24,934 nucleotides of DNA from Thermococcus sp. (GTDB taxonomy: Archaea > Methanobacteriota_B > Thermococci > Thermococcales > Thermococcaceae). Position numbers and translations under genes: made by a program. The notes beneath the pieces are model-generated. The model had not been told where the DNA came from and made no database searches. It saw only the letters and a list, made by a program, of their open reading frames with translations. Positions 14,753 through 24,051 of the stretch are shown here, piece by piece (within the stretch, counting starts at the first letter, position 1; every line of letters starts with the position of its first letter). The stretch lies in assembly GCA_027023165.1 (NCBI GenBank), contig JALVWX010000236.1, forward strand, positions 1-24,934. The letters run 5' to 3'.

Positions 14753-15664
14753 TTGGCTGATAAGAGGGTATGTCCGGTTTGCGGCTCGACCGGGTTTATC
14801 TACGACCCGAGGAGGGGCGAAATCGTCTGCGCCAAGTGCGGCTACGTTCTTGAGGAGAATGTTGTTGATGAAGGCCCGGAGTGGCGTGCCTTTGATCCCG
14901 ATCAGAGGGCCAAGCGCGCCAGAACCGGTGCGCCCATGACACTGATGATCCACGATAAGGGTCTCTCCACCGATATCGACTGGCGCGATAAGGATATACA
15001 CGGCAACCAGATAAGTGGGATGTACAGGAGCAAGCTGAGAAGGCTCCGCATGTGGCAGAGGAGGATGCGCATAAACGACGCCGCCGAGAGAAACCTCGCC
15101 TTCGCCCTGAGCGAACTCGACAGGATGGCGGCCCAGATGCGCCTTCCACGCCGCGTTAAGGAGGCCGCCGCAGCGCTCTACAGGAAGGCCGTCATGAAGA
15201 AGCTCATCCGCGGAAGGTCGATAGAGGGAATGGTCTCCGCAGCCCTCTACGCCGCCTGCAGGATGGAGGGGATTCCCAGGACCCTCGACGAGATAGCGGC
15301 GGTTTCAAAGGTCTCAAAGAAGGAGATAGGAAGGAGCTACCGCTTCATGGCGAGGGGTCTGAACCTCAACCTCCGCCCGACCAGTCCGATAGAGTACGTT
15401 GACCGCTTCGGTGATGCACTCAACGTGAGCGCGAGGACGAAGAAGAGGGCCAAGGAGATACTGAAGGAGGCAATAGAAAGGGGCATAACGAGCGGCAAGG
15501 GTCCGACTGGACTGGCCGCGGCCGCTCTGTACGTTGCATCGCTCCTCGAGGGCGAGAAGAAGACCCAGCGCGAGGTTGCCGAGGTGGCCCACGTTACCGA
15601 GGTGACCGTTAGAAACCGCTACAAGGAGCTTGTTGAGAAGCTCGGCATAAACGTCCCGATATGA
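14753..15664 (+). CDS. tfb: Transcription initiation factor TFB
   Basis: The archaeal homologue of eukaryotic TFIIB, 303 residues, which joins TBP at the promoter and recruits RNA polymerase. Residues 7-29 form the zinc ribbon with C7-x2-C10 and C26-x2-C29. The B-reader/linker region follows ([20 protein letters not shown]), then two cyclin repeats; the second contains [14 protein letters not shown] and ends with the BRE-recognition helix ([19 protein letters not shown]). The start is TTG 14753 with GGTGAG at 14742-14747, overlapping the gar1 stop region. Thermococcus species carry two TFBs; by position next to gar1 this resembles TFB2 of T. kodakarensis, an inference from remembered gene order. 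Confidence 0.95.
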   Translation: MADKRVCPVCGSTGFIYDPRRGEIVCAKCGYVLEENVVDEGPEWRAFDPDQRAKRARTGAPMTLMIHDKGLSTDIDWRDKDIHGNQISGMYRSKLRRLRMWQRRMRINDAAERNLAFALSELDRMAAQMRLPRRVKEAAAALYRKAVMKKLIRGRSIEGMVSAALYAACRMEGIPRTLDEIAAVSKVSKKEIGRSYRFMARGLNLNLRPTSPIEYVDRFGDALNVSARTKKRAKEILKEAIERGITSGKGPTGLAAAALYVASLLEGEKKTQREVAEVAHVTEVTVRNRYKELVEKLGINVPI

Positions 15665-15673
15665 GGGATTTCC

Positions 15674-16168
15674 TTGCTGATAGCGGTGACGGGTGATACC
15701 CATCATGGAGATAAAACGAACAACCTTCCTTCACTTCTTTTGAGGGGGATTGAAAAGCGAAGGCCCGACTTGATACTCCACGCGGGTGACGTTACCTCCC
15801 CCGAGCTTCTTGAAGCGCTCGAGGAGTTCGCCCCGACGATGGCCGTGAGGGGCAACGCCGACCACCTCCACCTCCCGGAGGAGAAGGTTTTGGAAGCTGG
15901 AGACGTAAGAATAGGCGTCCTCCACGGCCACCAGTTTTTCTCCCTGAACGCCCAGTTCCTAACCCTCAAAGCCTTGGACATGGGGGTTGACGTTCTGATC
16001 TTCGGCCACACTCACAGGTTCTACCACGAGGCCTACTCACTCCACGGGGAGAGGGTTACCCTTCTGAACCCAGGCTCTCCAACGTTCCCGAGAATGGATT
16101 CGGCGGGCTTTGCCCTCCTCCACGTAGATGGGGGGAACTTCCGGGTCGAGAGAATAACCTTCTGGTAG
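15674..16168 (+). CDS. YfcE/MJ0936-type metallophosphoesterase
   Basis: A 164-residue calcineurin-like phosphodiesterase. The metal-binding motifs are in order: TGDTHH (D8, H10), HAGDV, RGNADH, LHGH and FGHTHR, ending with the usual LNPGSPTFPR. The length is normal for the archaeal single-domain family, whose members hydrolyse small phosphodiesters in vitro; the cellular substrate is unknown. The start is TTG 15674, directly before the LIAVTGDTH strand; the tfb stop lies 9 bases upstream and GAGGGATT serves as ribosome binding site. It is the last gene of the gar1-tfb operon, convergent with the histone. Confidence 0.88.
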   Translation: MLIAVTGDTHHGDKTNNLPSLLLRGIEKRRPDLILHAGDVTSPELLEALEEFAPTMAVRGNADHLHLPEEKVLEAGDVRIGVLHGHQFFSLNAQFLTLKALDMGVDVLIFGHTHRFYHEAYSLHGERVTLLNPGSPTFPRMDSAGFALLHVDGGNFRVERITFW

Positions 16169-16219
16169 TTCAAGCACTTCAAAAGATTTCCAACTTCAAA
16201 AATCCTGCAGAAAATCGCG

Positions 16220-16257
16220 TAAATGAAGAGAAAGCAGGCCAAAGGCCTTCAGGCCTT
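16220..16257 (-). terminator. Hairpin at the histone stop codon with pyrimidine-rich tail
   Basis: AAGGCCTGAAGGCCTT on the minus strand (16242-16257) is an inverted repeat with 7-bp arms around two bases, and the histone TGA stop lies at its centre. A C/T-rich stretch (TTTCTCTTCATTT) follows. It may end the histone mRNA or stabilise its 3' end. Confidence 0.45.
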
Positions 16258-16452
16258 GATGGCGAGCTTGATGTCCTCGGCCTTGACGGTCTTCCTGCCA
16301 GCGTGGTGGGCGAGGTCAACCGCCTTCTTGGCGATCTCTAGGGCCTTGTCCTCGAGGTGCTCGGCGAGGAGCTTGGCGGCGTCCTCGCTAACGCGGGCGG
16401 CACCAGCCTTCCTTATAAGCCTGTCAACTGGGGCAATCGGCAACTCAGCCAT
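16249..16452 (-). CDS. Archaeal histone
   Basis: A 67-residue histone-fold protein that dimerises and wraps DNA into archaeal nucleosomes. The sequence starts [20 protein letters not shown] and ends [14 protein letters not shown]. The helix-strand-helix pattern, the RKAGAARVS loop and RKTV loop that contact DNA, and the length all match the HpkA/HpkB and HMfA/HMfB families. ATG 16452 follows GGAGGTTGGG. The promoter is strong (TATA at 16514-16521 with BRE), as expected for an abundant protein. It converges with the phosphoesterase and diverges from rbcL across a 391-bp gap. Confidence 0.97.
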   Translation of the reverse strand: MAELPIAPVDRLIRKAGAARVSEDAAKLLAEHLEDKALEIAKKAVDLAHHAGRKTVKAEDIKLAIKA

Positions 16453-16513
16453 TTTCCCAACCTCCTAAACGTTGTTTTGCAGGTATCTGCGTTTTATTTT
16501 AGGAGCGAAGGTC

Positions 16514-16529
16514 TATATAAACTTTTCGG
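16514..16529 (-). promoter_or_regulatory. BRE/TATA promoter of the histone gene
   Basis: On the minus strand CGAAAAGT (16522-16529) is followed by TTTATATA (16514-16521), close to the ideal Thermococcus BRE-TATA. The start of transcription should fall near 16490, leaving a leader of about 40 bases with the ribosome binding site. Confidence 0.75.
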
Positions 16530-16793
16530 AAAAGAGGGCCTCTGAACCCCATAATTCACCGTTTTTGAGTGGGTCTCCGAGAAATTGGGCAACCTTGACC
16601 TCTGCCCCTTTTGGATTCATTATGCTCCCCTTTTTGGGATGATACAAAAACACCTGTTTGCCTTTGTTTCGGGCTTTACTCCTTTCTCCGGCTTCTGTTT
16701 TTGGTTCTCTCGGAGATGCCAGTGGGTAGGGCAGTATTTTAACGGCGTTTTGTGGCCATACATGCCCACGAATGTCACATTCCTGGACCACAG
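16530..16793. other. Gene-free intergenic stretch between histone and rbcL
   Basis: Apart from the promoters at its ends I see no gene here. Open frames exist on both strands (minus 16513-16791, plus 16585-16839), but they run through the promoters, lack ribosome binding sites and have unconvincing composition. No tRNA, C/D boxes or repeats were found. It may hold upstream regulatory DNA for rbcL. Confidence 0.5.
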
Positions 16794-16806
16794 GTTTTTT
16801 ATATGG
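16794..16806 (+). promoter_or_regulatory. TATA box of rbcL
   Basis: GTTTTTTATATGG at 16794-16806 places transcription about 16825-16830, just before the strong ribosome binding site GGGAGGTGA (16831-16839). Confidence 0.7.
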
Positions 16807-16843
16807 GTTAGTGCAACCAAAGGGTTACCAGGGAGGTGAAAGC

Positions 16844-18178
16844 ATGGTAGAGAAGTTTGACAAGATATACGACTACTATGTGGACAAGGAGTATGAGCCG
16901 AACCCAAAGAGGGATGTCGTGGCTGTTTTTCGCATAACGCCTACAAAGGGCTACACGATTGAGCAGGCGGCCGGTGCAGTTGCCGCGGAAAGCTCAACCG
17001 GAACCTGGACGACCCTCTATCAGTGGTACGAGAAGGAAAGATGGGAGGATATGTCGGCCAAGGCCTACCACTTCACGGACATGGGCGACGGCAGCTGGAT
17101 CGTAAGGATAGCCTACCCCGAGCACATCTTTGAGGAGGGCAACATGCCCGGCTTTTTAGCCAGCGTCGCCGGCAACGTCTTCGGAATGAAGCGCGTCGAG
17201 TGGCTCCGCCTCGAGGACATCTACCTGCCCGAGAGGTTCCTGCGCAACTACCCGGGACCGGCCTTTGGTATTGAGGGCGTCAGGAAGAAGCTTGAAATCT
17301 ACGACAGGCCGCTCTACGGTGTTGTTCCGAAGCCGAAGGTCGGTTACTCCCCGGAGGAGCTTTACAAGCTCGCCCTCGACCTCTACACCGGCGGAGCCGA
17401 CTACCTCAAGGACGACGAGAACCTCACGAGTCCCTGGTACAACCGCTTCGAGGAGCGCGTTAAGGTCGTCACCAAGGCGATGGAGAAGGCTGAGAACGAG
17501 ACTGGCGAGAAGAAGACCTGGTTCGCCAACATCACCTCGCCAATACTCGAGATGGAGCAGAGGCTTGAACTCCTTGCGGACTACGGCGTTCCGCACGCGA
17601 TGGTCGATGTGGTTGTCCTCGGATGGGGCGTCCTCGACTACATCCGCGAGCTTGCGGAGGACTACGGCATAGCCCTGCACGCCCACAGGGCCATGCACAC
17701 CGCCTTCGCCCGCTACAAGTACCACGGCATCTCGATGTTCGTTTTAGCTAAGCTCTACCGCATCATAGGCGTCGACCAGCTCCACGTTGGAACGGCCGGT
17801 GCGGGAAAGATGGAGGGTGAGAAGTGGGAGGTCATCCAGTACAAGAGGATAATCACAGAGGATCACTATGTCCCGGACGAGAACGACGTCTTCCACCTTG
17901 AGCAGAAGTTCTACCACATCAAGCCCGTCTTTCCGACGAGTTCCGGTGGCCTTCACCCCGGCAACATCCAGCCCGTCATAGAGGCCCTCGGAAAGGACAT
18001 AGTCCTCCAGCTCGGCGGCGGAACGATGGGCCACCCGGACGGGCCGAAGGCTGGGGCAATGGCCGTGAGGCAGGCCATTGATGCCATCATGCAGGGAATA
18101 CCTCTCGACGAGTATGCGAAGAGCCACAGGGAGCTTGCCAGGGCCTTGGAGAAGTGGGGCCACGTCACCCCGGTCTGA
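16844..18178 (+). CDS. rbcL: Type III ribulose-1,5-bisphosphate carboxylase (RuBisCO large chain)
   Basis: This archaeal RuBisCO of 444 residues adds CO2 to ribulose-1,5-bisphosphate. In Thermococcales it ends the pentose-bisphosphate route that turns nucleosides and AMP into 3-phosphoglycerate. All key residues are visible: VVPKPK (K163), GGADYLKDDENL (K189 carbamylated, D191 and E192 metal ligands), ALHAHRAMH (H281), DQLHVGTAGAGKMEG (H314, loop-6 K322), TSSGGLHPG and LQLGGGTMGHP for phosphate binding. Length and residue numbers match the T. kodakarensis enzyme. I chose ATG 16844 because GGGAGGTGA lies just upstream; the open frame reaching back to 16772 crosses the TATA box. The gene has its own promoter and a T-rich 3' end. 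Confidence 0.97.
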   Translation: MVEKFDKIYDYYVDKEYEPNPKRDVVAVFRITPTKGYTIEQAAGAVAAESSTGTWTTLYQWYEKERWEDMSAKAYHFTDMGDGSWIVRIAYPEHIFEEGNMPGFLASVAGNVFGMKRVEWLRLEDIYLPERFLRNYPGPAFGIEGVRKKLEIYDRPLYGVVPKPKVGYSPEELYKLALDLYTGGADYLKDDENLTSPWYNRFEERVKVVTKAMEKAENETGEKKTWFANITSPILEMEQRLELLADYGVPHAMVDVVVLGWGVLDYIRELAEDYGIALHAHRAMHTAFARYKYHGISMFVLAKLYRIIGVDQLHVGTAGAGKMEGEKWEVIQYKRIITEDHYVPDENDVFHLEQKFYHIKPVFPTSSGGLHPGNIQPVIEALGKDIVLQLGGGTMGHPDGPKAGAMAVRQAIDAIMQGIPLDEYAKSHRELARALEKWGHVTPV

Positions 18179-18185
18179 GGCCTGA

Positions 18186-18216
18186 CGGTTTTTCTTCTCT
18201 ATTTTCGTCTTTCGTC
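18186..18216 (+). terminator. T-rich terminator after rbcL
   Basis: GGTTTTTCTTCTCTATTTTCG follows the rbcL stop by about 10 bases. Thymine-rich runs without a strong stem are typical archaeal termination sites. Confidence 0.5.
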
Positions 18217-18274
18217 CAGCTTTTCTTCCGCAGGTGATTTTAACCCTCGCTTCCCCCACTGGTTTGGTGATACG

Positions 18275-18856
18275 ATGGTCCATCCAGGCGGGTTTCTCGA
18301 GGTCATAACCGGCCCCATGTTCGCGGGCAAAACGACCGAGCTTATAAAGCGGGTTGAGAGGCAGGTATTCGCGAAGAGAAAAGCCGCCCTCTTCAAGCCG
18401 AGCATAGACAGCCGCTACTCCGAGGACGAGGTGGTTGCCCACAACGGCCTCAAATACCGCGCCTTCGTTGTCCCCACAGGTGAGAACGGCGTGGGAAGGA
18501 TCGTTGAGATAACCCTTCGAGAGGGCTACGACGTCATAGGCGTTGATGAGGTCCAGTTCTTTCCGATGGGAATCGTCGACGCCCTGAACCGGCTCGCGGA
18601 CGATGGCGTTTACGTCATAGCCAGCGGCCTCAACCTGGACTTCAAGGGCGACCCCTTTCCGGTCATGAAGGAACTCCTCGTCAGGGCGGACAACGTGGTT
18701 TATCTCACGGCTGTCTGCACAGTTTGTGGTAAACCTGCAACGAGGAGCCAGCGTCTAATCGACGGAAAGCCCGCCCCGAGGGATTCCCCTGTCATCCTCG
18801 TTGGCGGGAGGGAGAGCTACGAGGCCCGCTGCAGGGAGCACCACGTCGTTCCGTGA
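18275..18856 (+). CDS. tdk: Thymidine kinase (type II)
   Basis: A 193-residue salvage enzyme that phosphorylates thymidine with ATP. The P-loop GPMFAGKT (residues 13-20, K19) is the TK1-type sequence, followed by the Walker B-like VIGVDEVQFF and the lasso segment with GLNLDFKGDPF. Zinc ligands are present as CTVC and, near the C-terminus, C-R-E-H. The length is typical of bacterial and archaeal type II kinases. ATG 18275 follows GGTGAT, and GATTTTAACC at about 18236-18245 is a possible TATA box. Next to rbcL it adds to a nucleoside-salvage neighbourhood. Confidence 0.94.
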   Translation: MVHPGGFLEVITGPMFAGKTTELIKRVERQVFAKRKAALFKPSIDSRYSEDEVVAHNGLKYRAFVVPTGENGVGRIVEITLREGYDVIGVDEVQFFPMGIVDALNRLADDGVYVIASGLNLDFKGDPFPVMKELLVRADNVVYLTAVCTVCGKPATRSQRLIDGKPAPRDSPVILVGGRESYEARCREHHVVP

Positions 18857-18880
18857 GACTCTTCACGTTTTCCTTTTGAC

Positions 18881-18896
18881 CGAAAAACTTAAAGTA
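18881..18896 (+). promoter_or_regulatory. Promoter of the Phr-like regulator
   Basis: CGAAAAACTTAAAG (18881-18894) is a BRE-like plus TATA element giving a start near 18917. Phr of Pyrococcus represses its own gene by binding over the start site; TTACATCAGGTTAG at 18905-18918 lies there, but I cannot match it firmly to the known operator. Confidence 0.5.
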
Positions 18897-18944
18897 ATCT
18901 TTTCTTACATCAGGTTAGGGAAAGGGATCAGCGGAGGTGAGAAC

Positions 18945-19538
18945 ATGGATGCAAATAACATGGGGAAGCTCCTCGACATCCTCGGCAACGAGACGAGGAG
19001 GAGGATACTCATACTGCTCACAAAGAGGCCCTACTTTGTGAGCGAGCTGAGCCAGGAGCTTGGAGTCGGTCAGAAGGCTGTTCTGGAGCACCTTCGAATA
19101 CTCGAGGGTGCGGGGATTATAGAGGGAAGGATAGAGAAGATACCGCGCGGCAGGCCGAGGAAGTACTACACGATAAAGCGAGGCTTCCGCATGGAGGTTC
19201 TCCTGACGCCCTATGCCTTTGGAACTGAGATGTATGAGCCTAAGAGACCCAGGCAGACGGAGGAATACAGCAGGGCGAAGGATCTGATAAAATCCACTGA
19301 ACCCGCGGATGAGAAGATAGGCGAGCTTTTGGCTTTCCTCAACGAGATCGAGGAGAGGATAGACGAGCTTATCAGGACGAAGCAGGAGCTTGAGGAGGTT
19401 CGCCTCCTGACAGAGACTTACATAGAGACCCTTTTTAGGAGAATCGCCAGGGAGAACGAGCGCGAGTTCGAGGCCCTCATGAGGAGATTCGGTCCGAGGC
19501 TCCCTAAAAAGATACTCGAAGACCTCAACGACTTTTAG
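18945..19538 (+). CDS. phr: Phr-type heat-shock transcriptional repressor (ArsR-like winged helix)
   Basis: A 197-residue DNA-binding protein closely resembling the Pyrococcus Phr heat-shock repressor. The signature stretch LDILGNETRRRILILLTKRP is followed by YFVSELSQELGVGQKAVLEH and IPRGRPRKYYTIKRG, the recognition helix and wing of an ArsR-like winged-helix domain. The middle (LLTPYAFGTEMYE) is also Phr-like, and the C-terminal half is a long charged helix likely to dimerise. Phr represses small heat-shock and AAA+ ATPase genes and itself at normal temperature. I chose ATG 18945 because GGAGGTGAG lies 5 bases upstream; the open frame before it crosses the promoter. Proximity to rbcL matches T. 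kodakarensis as I recall it. Confidence 0.9.
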   Translation: MDANNMGKLLDILGNETRRRILILLTKRPYFVSELSQELGVGQKAVLEHLRILEGAGIIEGRIEKIPRGRPRKYYTIKRGFRMEVLLTPYAFGTEMYEPKRPRQTEEYSRAKDLIKSTEPADEKIGELLAFLNEIEERIDELIRTKQELEEVRLLTETYIETLFRRIARENEREFEALMRRFGPRLPKKILEDLNDF

Positions 19539-19580
19539 GAAATCGCTGAAGAAGTCCGGGAAGGGGAGTTAGGCAATTGC

Positions 19581-19596
19581 CGAAAAGCTTATAATG
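19581..19596 (+). promoter_or_regulatory. BRE/TATA promoter giving a leaderless mRNA
   Basis: CGAAAAGCTTATAATG has its TATA centre about 27 bp before ATG 19617, and no ribosome binding site lies between. The mRNA probably begins at the start codon. Confidence 0.7.
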
Positions 19597-19616
19597 ATTG
19601 ACGAATATCCCCCAAC

Positions 19617-20348
19617 ATGCTTGAGAAGGAGAAAGAAGCCTTGGCGAAGAGGATAGCGGGTGAAATAACCCTCTCCTCCGACCCGGGCAAGACCATGCGG
19701 AAGTGGCGTGAGATCTTTGGAATCAGCCAGACCGAGCTTGCTGACTACCTTGGTGTTTCTTCCTCGGTTATCAGCGACTATGAGGGCGGAAGGAGAAAGA
19801 GTCCCGGCGCGTCTACAATAAGGAAGTTCGTCGAGGCCTTGATAGACATAGACGAGAAGCGCGGTGGAAACGTCATACGGGCCTTCAGCAAGACCCTCGG
19901 CGGCGAGCTTCCGACGAGCGCTATCCTCGACATCAGGGAGTTTCCCCTGCCCGTTACGATAAAGGACCTCGTCGATGCCGTCAAGGGGGAAGTTGTCGCC
20001 AACATGCACCTCCTTGACAGGCGCATCTACGGCTACACGGTTGTGGACAGCATAAGGGCCATCCTTGAGATGAGCAGTGAGGAGTTTCTGAAGCTCTATG
20101 GCTGGACTACTGAGAGGGCGCTGGTCTTCACGAAGGTGACCACCGGCAGGAGTCCGATGATAGCGGTGCGCGTTCAGGGGCTTAAACCAGCGGTCGTTGT
20201 CCTTCACGGCGTTAAAAAGCTCGATGAACTAGCCGTAAAGCTTGCCGAGCGCGAGAGGGTTCCCCTCGTCGTCTCAAAGCTTCCAAGCGAGTCCGACCTC
20301 ATAACCAACCTCAGAAAGCTTGTGGAAAAGACGGAGAGGGAGTTTTAG
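19617..20348 (+). CDS. XRE-type HTH transcriptional regulator with C-terminal sensor-like domain
   Basis: A 243-residue predicted regulator. Residues about 27-80 hold a Cro/XRE helix-turn-helix: MRKWREIFGISQTELADYLG followed by VSSSVISDYEGGRRKSPGAS. Residues about 110-240 form a second domain (RIYGYTVVDSIRAILEM, VLHGVKKLDELAVKLAERE) that resembles the conserved archaeal COG1709 type; the ligand is unknown. No membrane segment is present. It is read from a leaderless promoter. Its stop codon overlaps that of the convergent phosphopantothenate synthetase by two bases. Regulation of that neighbour or of redox genes beyond it is possible but only by position. Confidence 0.85.
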   Translation: MLEKEKEALAKRIAGEITLSSDPGKTMRKWREIFGISQTELADYLGVSSSVISDYEGGRRKSPGASTIRKFVEALIDIDEKRGGNVIRAFSKTLGGELPTSAILDIREFPLPVTIKDLVDAVKGEVVANMHLLDRRIYGYTVVDSIRAILEMSSEEFLKLYGWTTERALVFTKVTTGRSPMIAVRVQGLKPAVVVLHGVKKLDELAVKLAERERVPLVVSKLPSESDLITNLRKLVEKTEREF

Positions 20349-21133
20349 CTTCCAATCTCCTTCTTCCGCCAGATCCCCTCTTCGGCGAGCCGGGTTAGCC
20401 TGTCCCTCATGTGGACTAAAACGTCGCTCAGCGTCTTCCCGTTGTCGTACTCCTCGAGTATCTTCAGCAGCTCCTCCCGGCTGTAATCCTTCATCTCCCT
20501 CGCGAGTTCAGTCATCCTCGGGTAGGCCCTGACTATGTTGTCGACTATCGTTATGTCGGTCATCCTCGCCGAGCGGGAGAGGGGATTGAGGTCGATGGTT
20601 ATCACGAACTTGCCCATCGCTACTAGAGCCTCCGTCCGGTCCCCATCCTCAAGCGGGACGACGACCACGTCGGCCTTCCATATGCCGTTCTCATCCACCT
20701 TACCGCGCTCGTGCTCCAAACCCGGAATCCTCCTGGTCGGGTTTATCCCCAGGAGTTCCATCTCCGGGCCATGCTTCTTAAGCTCCTCTTCTATGGCCTT
20801 AACGCGCTCCTCCGTGCGGTAGAAGAGGTTTATCTCGAGCTTCGCGTTCAACGCTTTGGCCAGCTCTACGGTCTCTTTTGGGACGAGCGCAGCCACGTTG
20901 CCATTCACCGAGATGACGGGATGTTCAGCCAGCAGGAGCTTCGCCACCGCTGCTCTCATGGCCCTCTCGGCAGGTTCTATCGTCCTCTCGCCGATTATGT
21001 AGTCGAAGGCCTCGCCGCGACCGTGGGCTATAAGGCCGGCCTTCGCGGTCATGCCCCTCTCCATGCCTTCGATGATCTTCTCCCTGTAGTACAGGCTCCA
21101 GTAGCGGGGGTGACTCTTCGGTATCTTCACCAC
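20345..21133 (-). CDS. 4-phosphopantoate--beta-alanine ligase (archaeal phosphopantothenate synthetase)
   Basis: This archaeal coenzyme A enzyme condenses 4-phosphopantoate with beta-alanine using ATP; pantoate kinase acts before it. The sequence is strongly conserved: KIPKSHPRYWSLYYREKIIE at the start, AKAGLIAHGRGEAFDYIIGE, VNGNVAALVP, and VVVPLEDGDRTEALVAMGK with ITIDLNPLSRSARMTDITIV. The length of 262 residues from GTG 21133 fits the family. I prefer that start (or GTG 21130) because GGGTGGT precedes it and a TATA box (21181-21192) puts transcription near 21160, downstream of the longer alternatives at 21184 and 21175. It is divergent from the Nfn-like pair, as I recall for T. kodakarensis. 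Confidence 0.92.
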   Translation of the reverse strand: MVKIPKSHPRYWSLYYREKIIEGMERGMTAKAGLIAHGRGEAFDYIIGERTIEPAERAMRAAVAKLLLAEHPVISVNGNVAALVPKETVELAKALNAKLEINLFYRTEERVKAIEEELKKHGPEMELLGINPTRRIPGLEHERGKVDENGIWKADVVVVPLEDGDRTEALVAMGKFVITIDLNPLSRSARMTDITIVDNIVRAYPRMTELAREMKDYSREELLKILEEYDNGKTLSDVLVHMRDRLTRLAEEGIWRKKEIGS

Positions 21134-21180
21134 GTTGACCACCCAAAATCCCTCATCCCCGATACTAAAAAGCATTGCCT

Positions 21181-21192
21181 CCAAATAAACTC
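21181..21192 (-). promoter_or_regulatory. TATA box of the phosphopantothenate synthetase gene
   Basis: GAGTTTATTTGG on the minus strand predicts a start near 21160 and a leader of about 25 bases containing GGGTGGT. This decides against the upstream start codons of that gene. Confidence 0.55.
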
Positions 21193-21250
21193 TGCTTTCC
21201 GGGCTTTTCTCGGCCGGAAAAGGGTTCTAAACCTTTGGTTCAAAAAAAGC

Positions 21251-21258
21251 GTATAAAC
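21251..21258 (+). promoter_or_regulatory. TATA box of the Nfn-like operon
   Basis: GTATAAAC, preceded by an A-rich stretch, lies about 25 bp before 21278-21284, so the mRNA begins at or just before the start codon. No ribosome binding site is visible. Confidence 0.6.
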
Positions 21259-21283
21259 CTTAGGTTCTTAACTTTCAGTGAAC

Positions 21284-22162
21284 ATGTTCGTACCCAAAGA
21301 GGGGGTGTTCAGGGTGGGATACAGGATTACCGCGAAGGCCGATTTGAGCCCGATTGACTATTTCATCGAGGTTGAGGCTCCCCACGTTGTAAAAGCCTGG
21401 AAGCCGGGCCAGTTTGTGGTCTTTCTCCTCCACGAACGGGGCGAGAGGGTTCCGATGTCCGTCTATAGGGCGGAGGATGGTAGAGTTGGAATGTTCATCA
21501 GGAAGCTCGGTAAGACGAGTCTCCAGCTCTACTATGAGTTTCAGACGGGAGACGAGCTTTACAGCATCGTCGGCCCCCTTGGAAGGCCGATTGAGGTGAG
21601 GCATTACGGCAACGTCGTCTTTGCCTCTGACGCCGTCTGCGGACAGGCCGAGAACTACGCGACGCTGAAGGCGATGAAGGAGGCCGGAAACTACACCATA
21701 TCGATACAAAGCTTCGAAAACAAGCAGAACGTCTATCCTGAGGAGTTCTTGGCCAAGCCCGTGGCGGACGAGTACTACATAACCACAGATGACGGGAGCG
21801 TCGGAAGGAAGGGCCACTACCTCGACGTAGTTAAAGAACTCATTGAGAAGGACAAGGTGGACATAATCTTCGCCGGCGGAAAGCTCGGCTCCCTCGCAAA
21901 GCTGGCAGAACTCACGAGACCCTATGGAATCCCGACGATAACGACCGTGAGGCAGATAATGGTCGACGGAACCGGGATGTGCGGTTCGTGCAGGATACTC
22001 TACGGGGATGAGATAAAGTTCGCCTGCAGGGACGGGCCGATGTTCGACGCCCACAAGGTCGACTGGGAGGACGTTTTGAGGAGGGCGAACCGCTTCCTCG
22101 AACAGGAGAGGCTCGCAAAGGAGCGCTATTTGGCGGAGCTGAAGGCCAAGGGGGTGATCTGA
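21284..22162 (+). CDS. Ferredoxin:NADP+ oxidoreductase small subunit (NfnA/SudB type)
   Basis: A 292-residue FAD- and [2Fe-2S]-binding subunit of the Nfn/SudAB enzymes, which exchange electrons between NADPH, ferredoxin and, in some forms, NAD or sulfur compounds in the cytosol. KPGQFVVFLLHERGERVPMS is the flavin-binding barrel motif, YSIVGPLGRPIEV and IFAGGKLGSLAKLAEL belong to the nucleotide-binding half, and DGTGMCGSCR with FACRDGPMFDAHKVDW holds the Cys ligands of the iron-sulfur cluster. I chose ATG 21284; GTG 21278 is equally possible on a nearly leaderless mRNA. The stop TGA directly touches the ATG of the large subunit, so the two are coupled. Thermococcales carry several paralogues and I cannot say which reaction this one favours. 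Confidence 0.88.
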   Translation: MFVPKEGVFRVGYRITAKADLSPIDYFIEVEAPHVVKAWKPGQFVVFLLHERGERVPMSVYRAEDGRVGMFIRKLGKTSLQLYYEFQTGDELYSIVGPLGRPIEVRHYGNVVFASDAVCGQAENYATLKAMKEAGNYTISIQSFENKQNVYPEEFLAKPVADEYYITTDDGSVGRKGHYLDVVKELIEKDKVDIIFAGGKLGSLAKLAELTRPYGIPTITTVRQIMVDGTGMCGSCRILYGDEIKFACRDGPMFDAHKVDWEDVLRRANRFLEQERLAKERYLAELKAKGVI

Positions 22163-23578
<1,416 letters not shown>

Positions 23579-24046
23579 TCACCATTCCCTTTTTCTGCTT
23601 CCGATGAACAGTCCCGTCTTTAGGTAGGCCATGTACTCGTCGTGGGCGAACTTGAAGCTGAAGGCCTGTGTTTCCTCCGGTGATAGCCACTCAACCTCCT
23701 CTGGGACTCCATCCACCCAGACGTAGATGAGACCGTCTTTGTCGCGCGCTATCAGGAGAGTGTACACGGGTTTTCCAATCTCCTGGGCGAGCTTTACCTC
23801 CCTTCCAACCAGCGAGGTGAACTTTCCGAGTGGCGCGACGGCAACGAAGATTTCCGCGTCCTTTATCCTGTCGCTGGTGTCCCTCAGGCCGTAGTCCGAG
23901 GGGACGAGGATGTTGTTGGAGCCGAACTTCTCCTCTATAAGCTCAAGGATCGCCTTTTCAGTCCTTGTGTGGTAGAGGAACGTAGGCTCGCTCAGGTAGA
24001 CAAACGGCCCGTGGCGCTCCTTCTTCTTTCTTAGAAATTCAAGCAT
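23579..24046 (-). CDS. Small protein of unknown function, possibly of nucleoside 2-deoxyribosyltransferase-like fold
   Basis: A 155-residue cytosolic protein. It starts MLEFLRKKKERHGPFVYLSE, and the middle reads ILVPSDYGLRDTSDRIKDAE then FVAVAPLGKFTSLVGREVKL and AQEIGKPVYTLLIA. The order of a first strand with a Ser/Tyr, a D-R-I-x-D-A-(E/D)-x-F-V-A-V strand, a G-x-E-x-x-x-A helix and GKPVY is that of nucleoside 2-deoxyribosyltransferase-like and TIR-like Rossmann proteins. In the 2-deoxyribosyltransferase group the Glu in that helix (here in GREVKLA) is catalytic. The match is by eye and moderate. ATG 24046 follows AGGTGGT. Immediately upstream a D box of a C/D RNA candidate touches that site. 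It is convergent with, and abuts, the Nfn large subunit. Confidence 0.7.
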   Translation of the reverse strand: MLEFLRKKKERHGPFVYLSEPTFLYHTRTEKAILELIEEKFGSNNILVPSDYGLRDTSDRIKDAEIFVAVAPLGKFTSLVGREVKLAQEIGKPVYTLLIARDKDGLIYVWVDGVPEEVEWLSPEETQAFSFKFAHDEYMAYLKTGLFIGSRKREW

Positions 24047-24051
24047 CGGAC

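Noticed and set aside
16513..16791. Open frame of 92 codons on the minus strand in the histone-rbcL gap
   Set aside because: It runs through the histone BRE/TATA, starts beside the rbcL TATA, has no ribosome binding site and shows no recognisable protein pattern.
16585..16839. Open frame of 84 codons on the plus strand in the same gap
   Set aside because: It contains the rbcL TATA box and start region and is Phe/Trp-rich without family resemblance.
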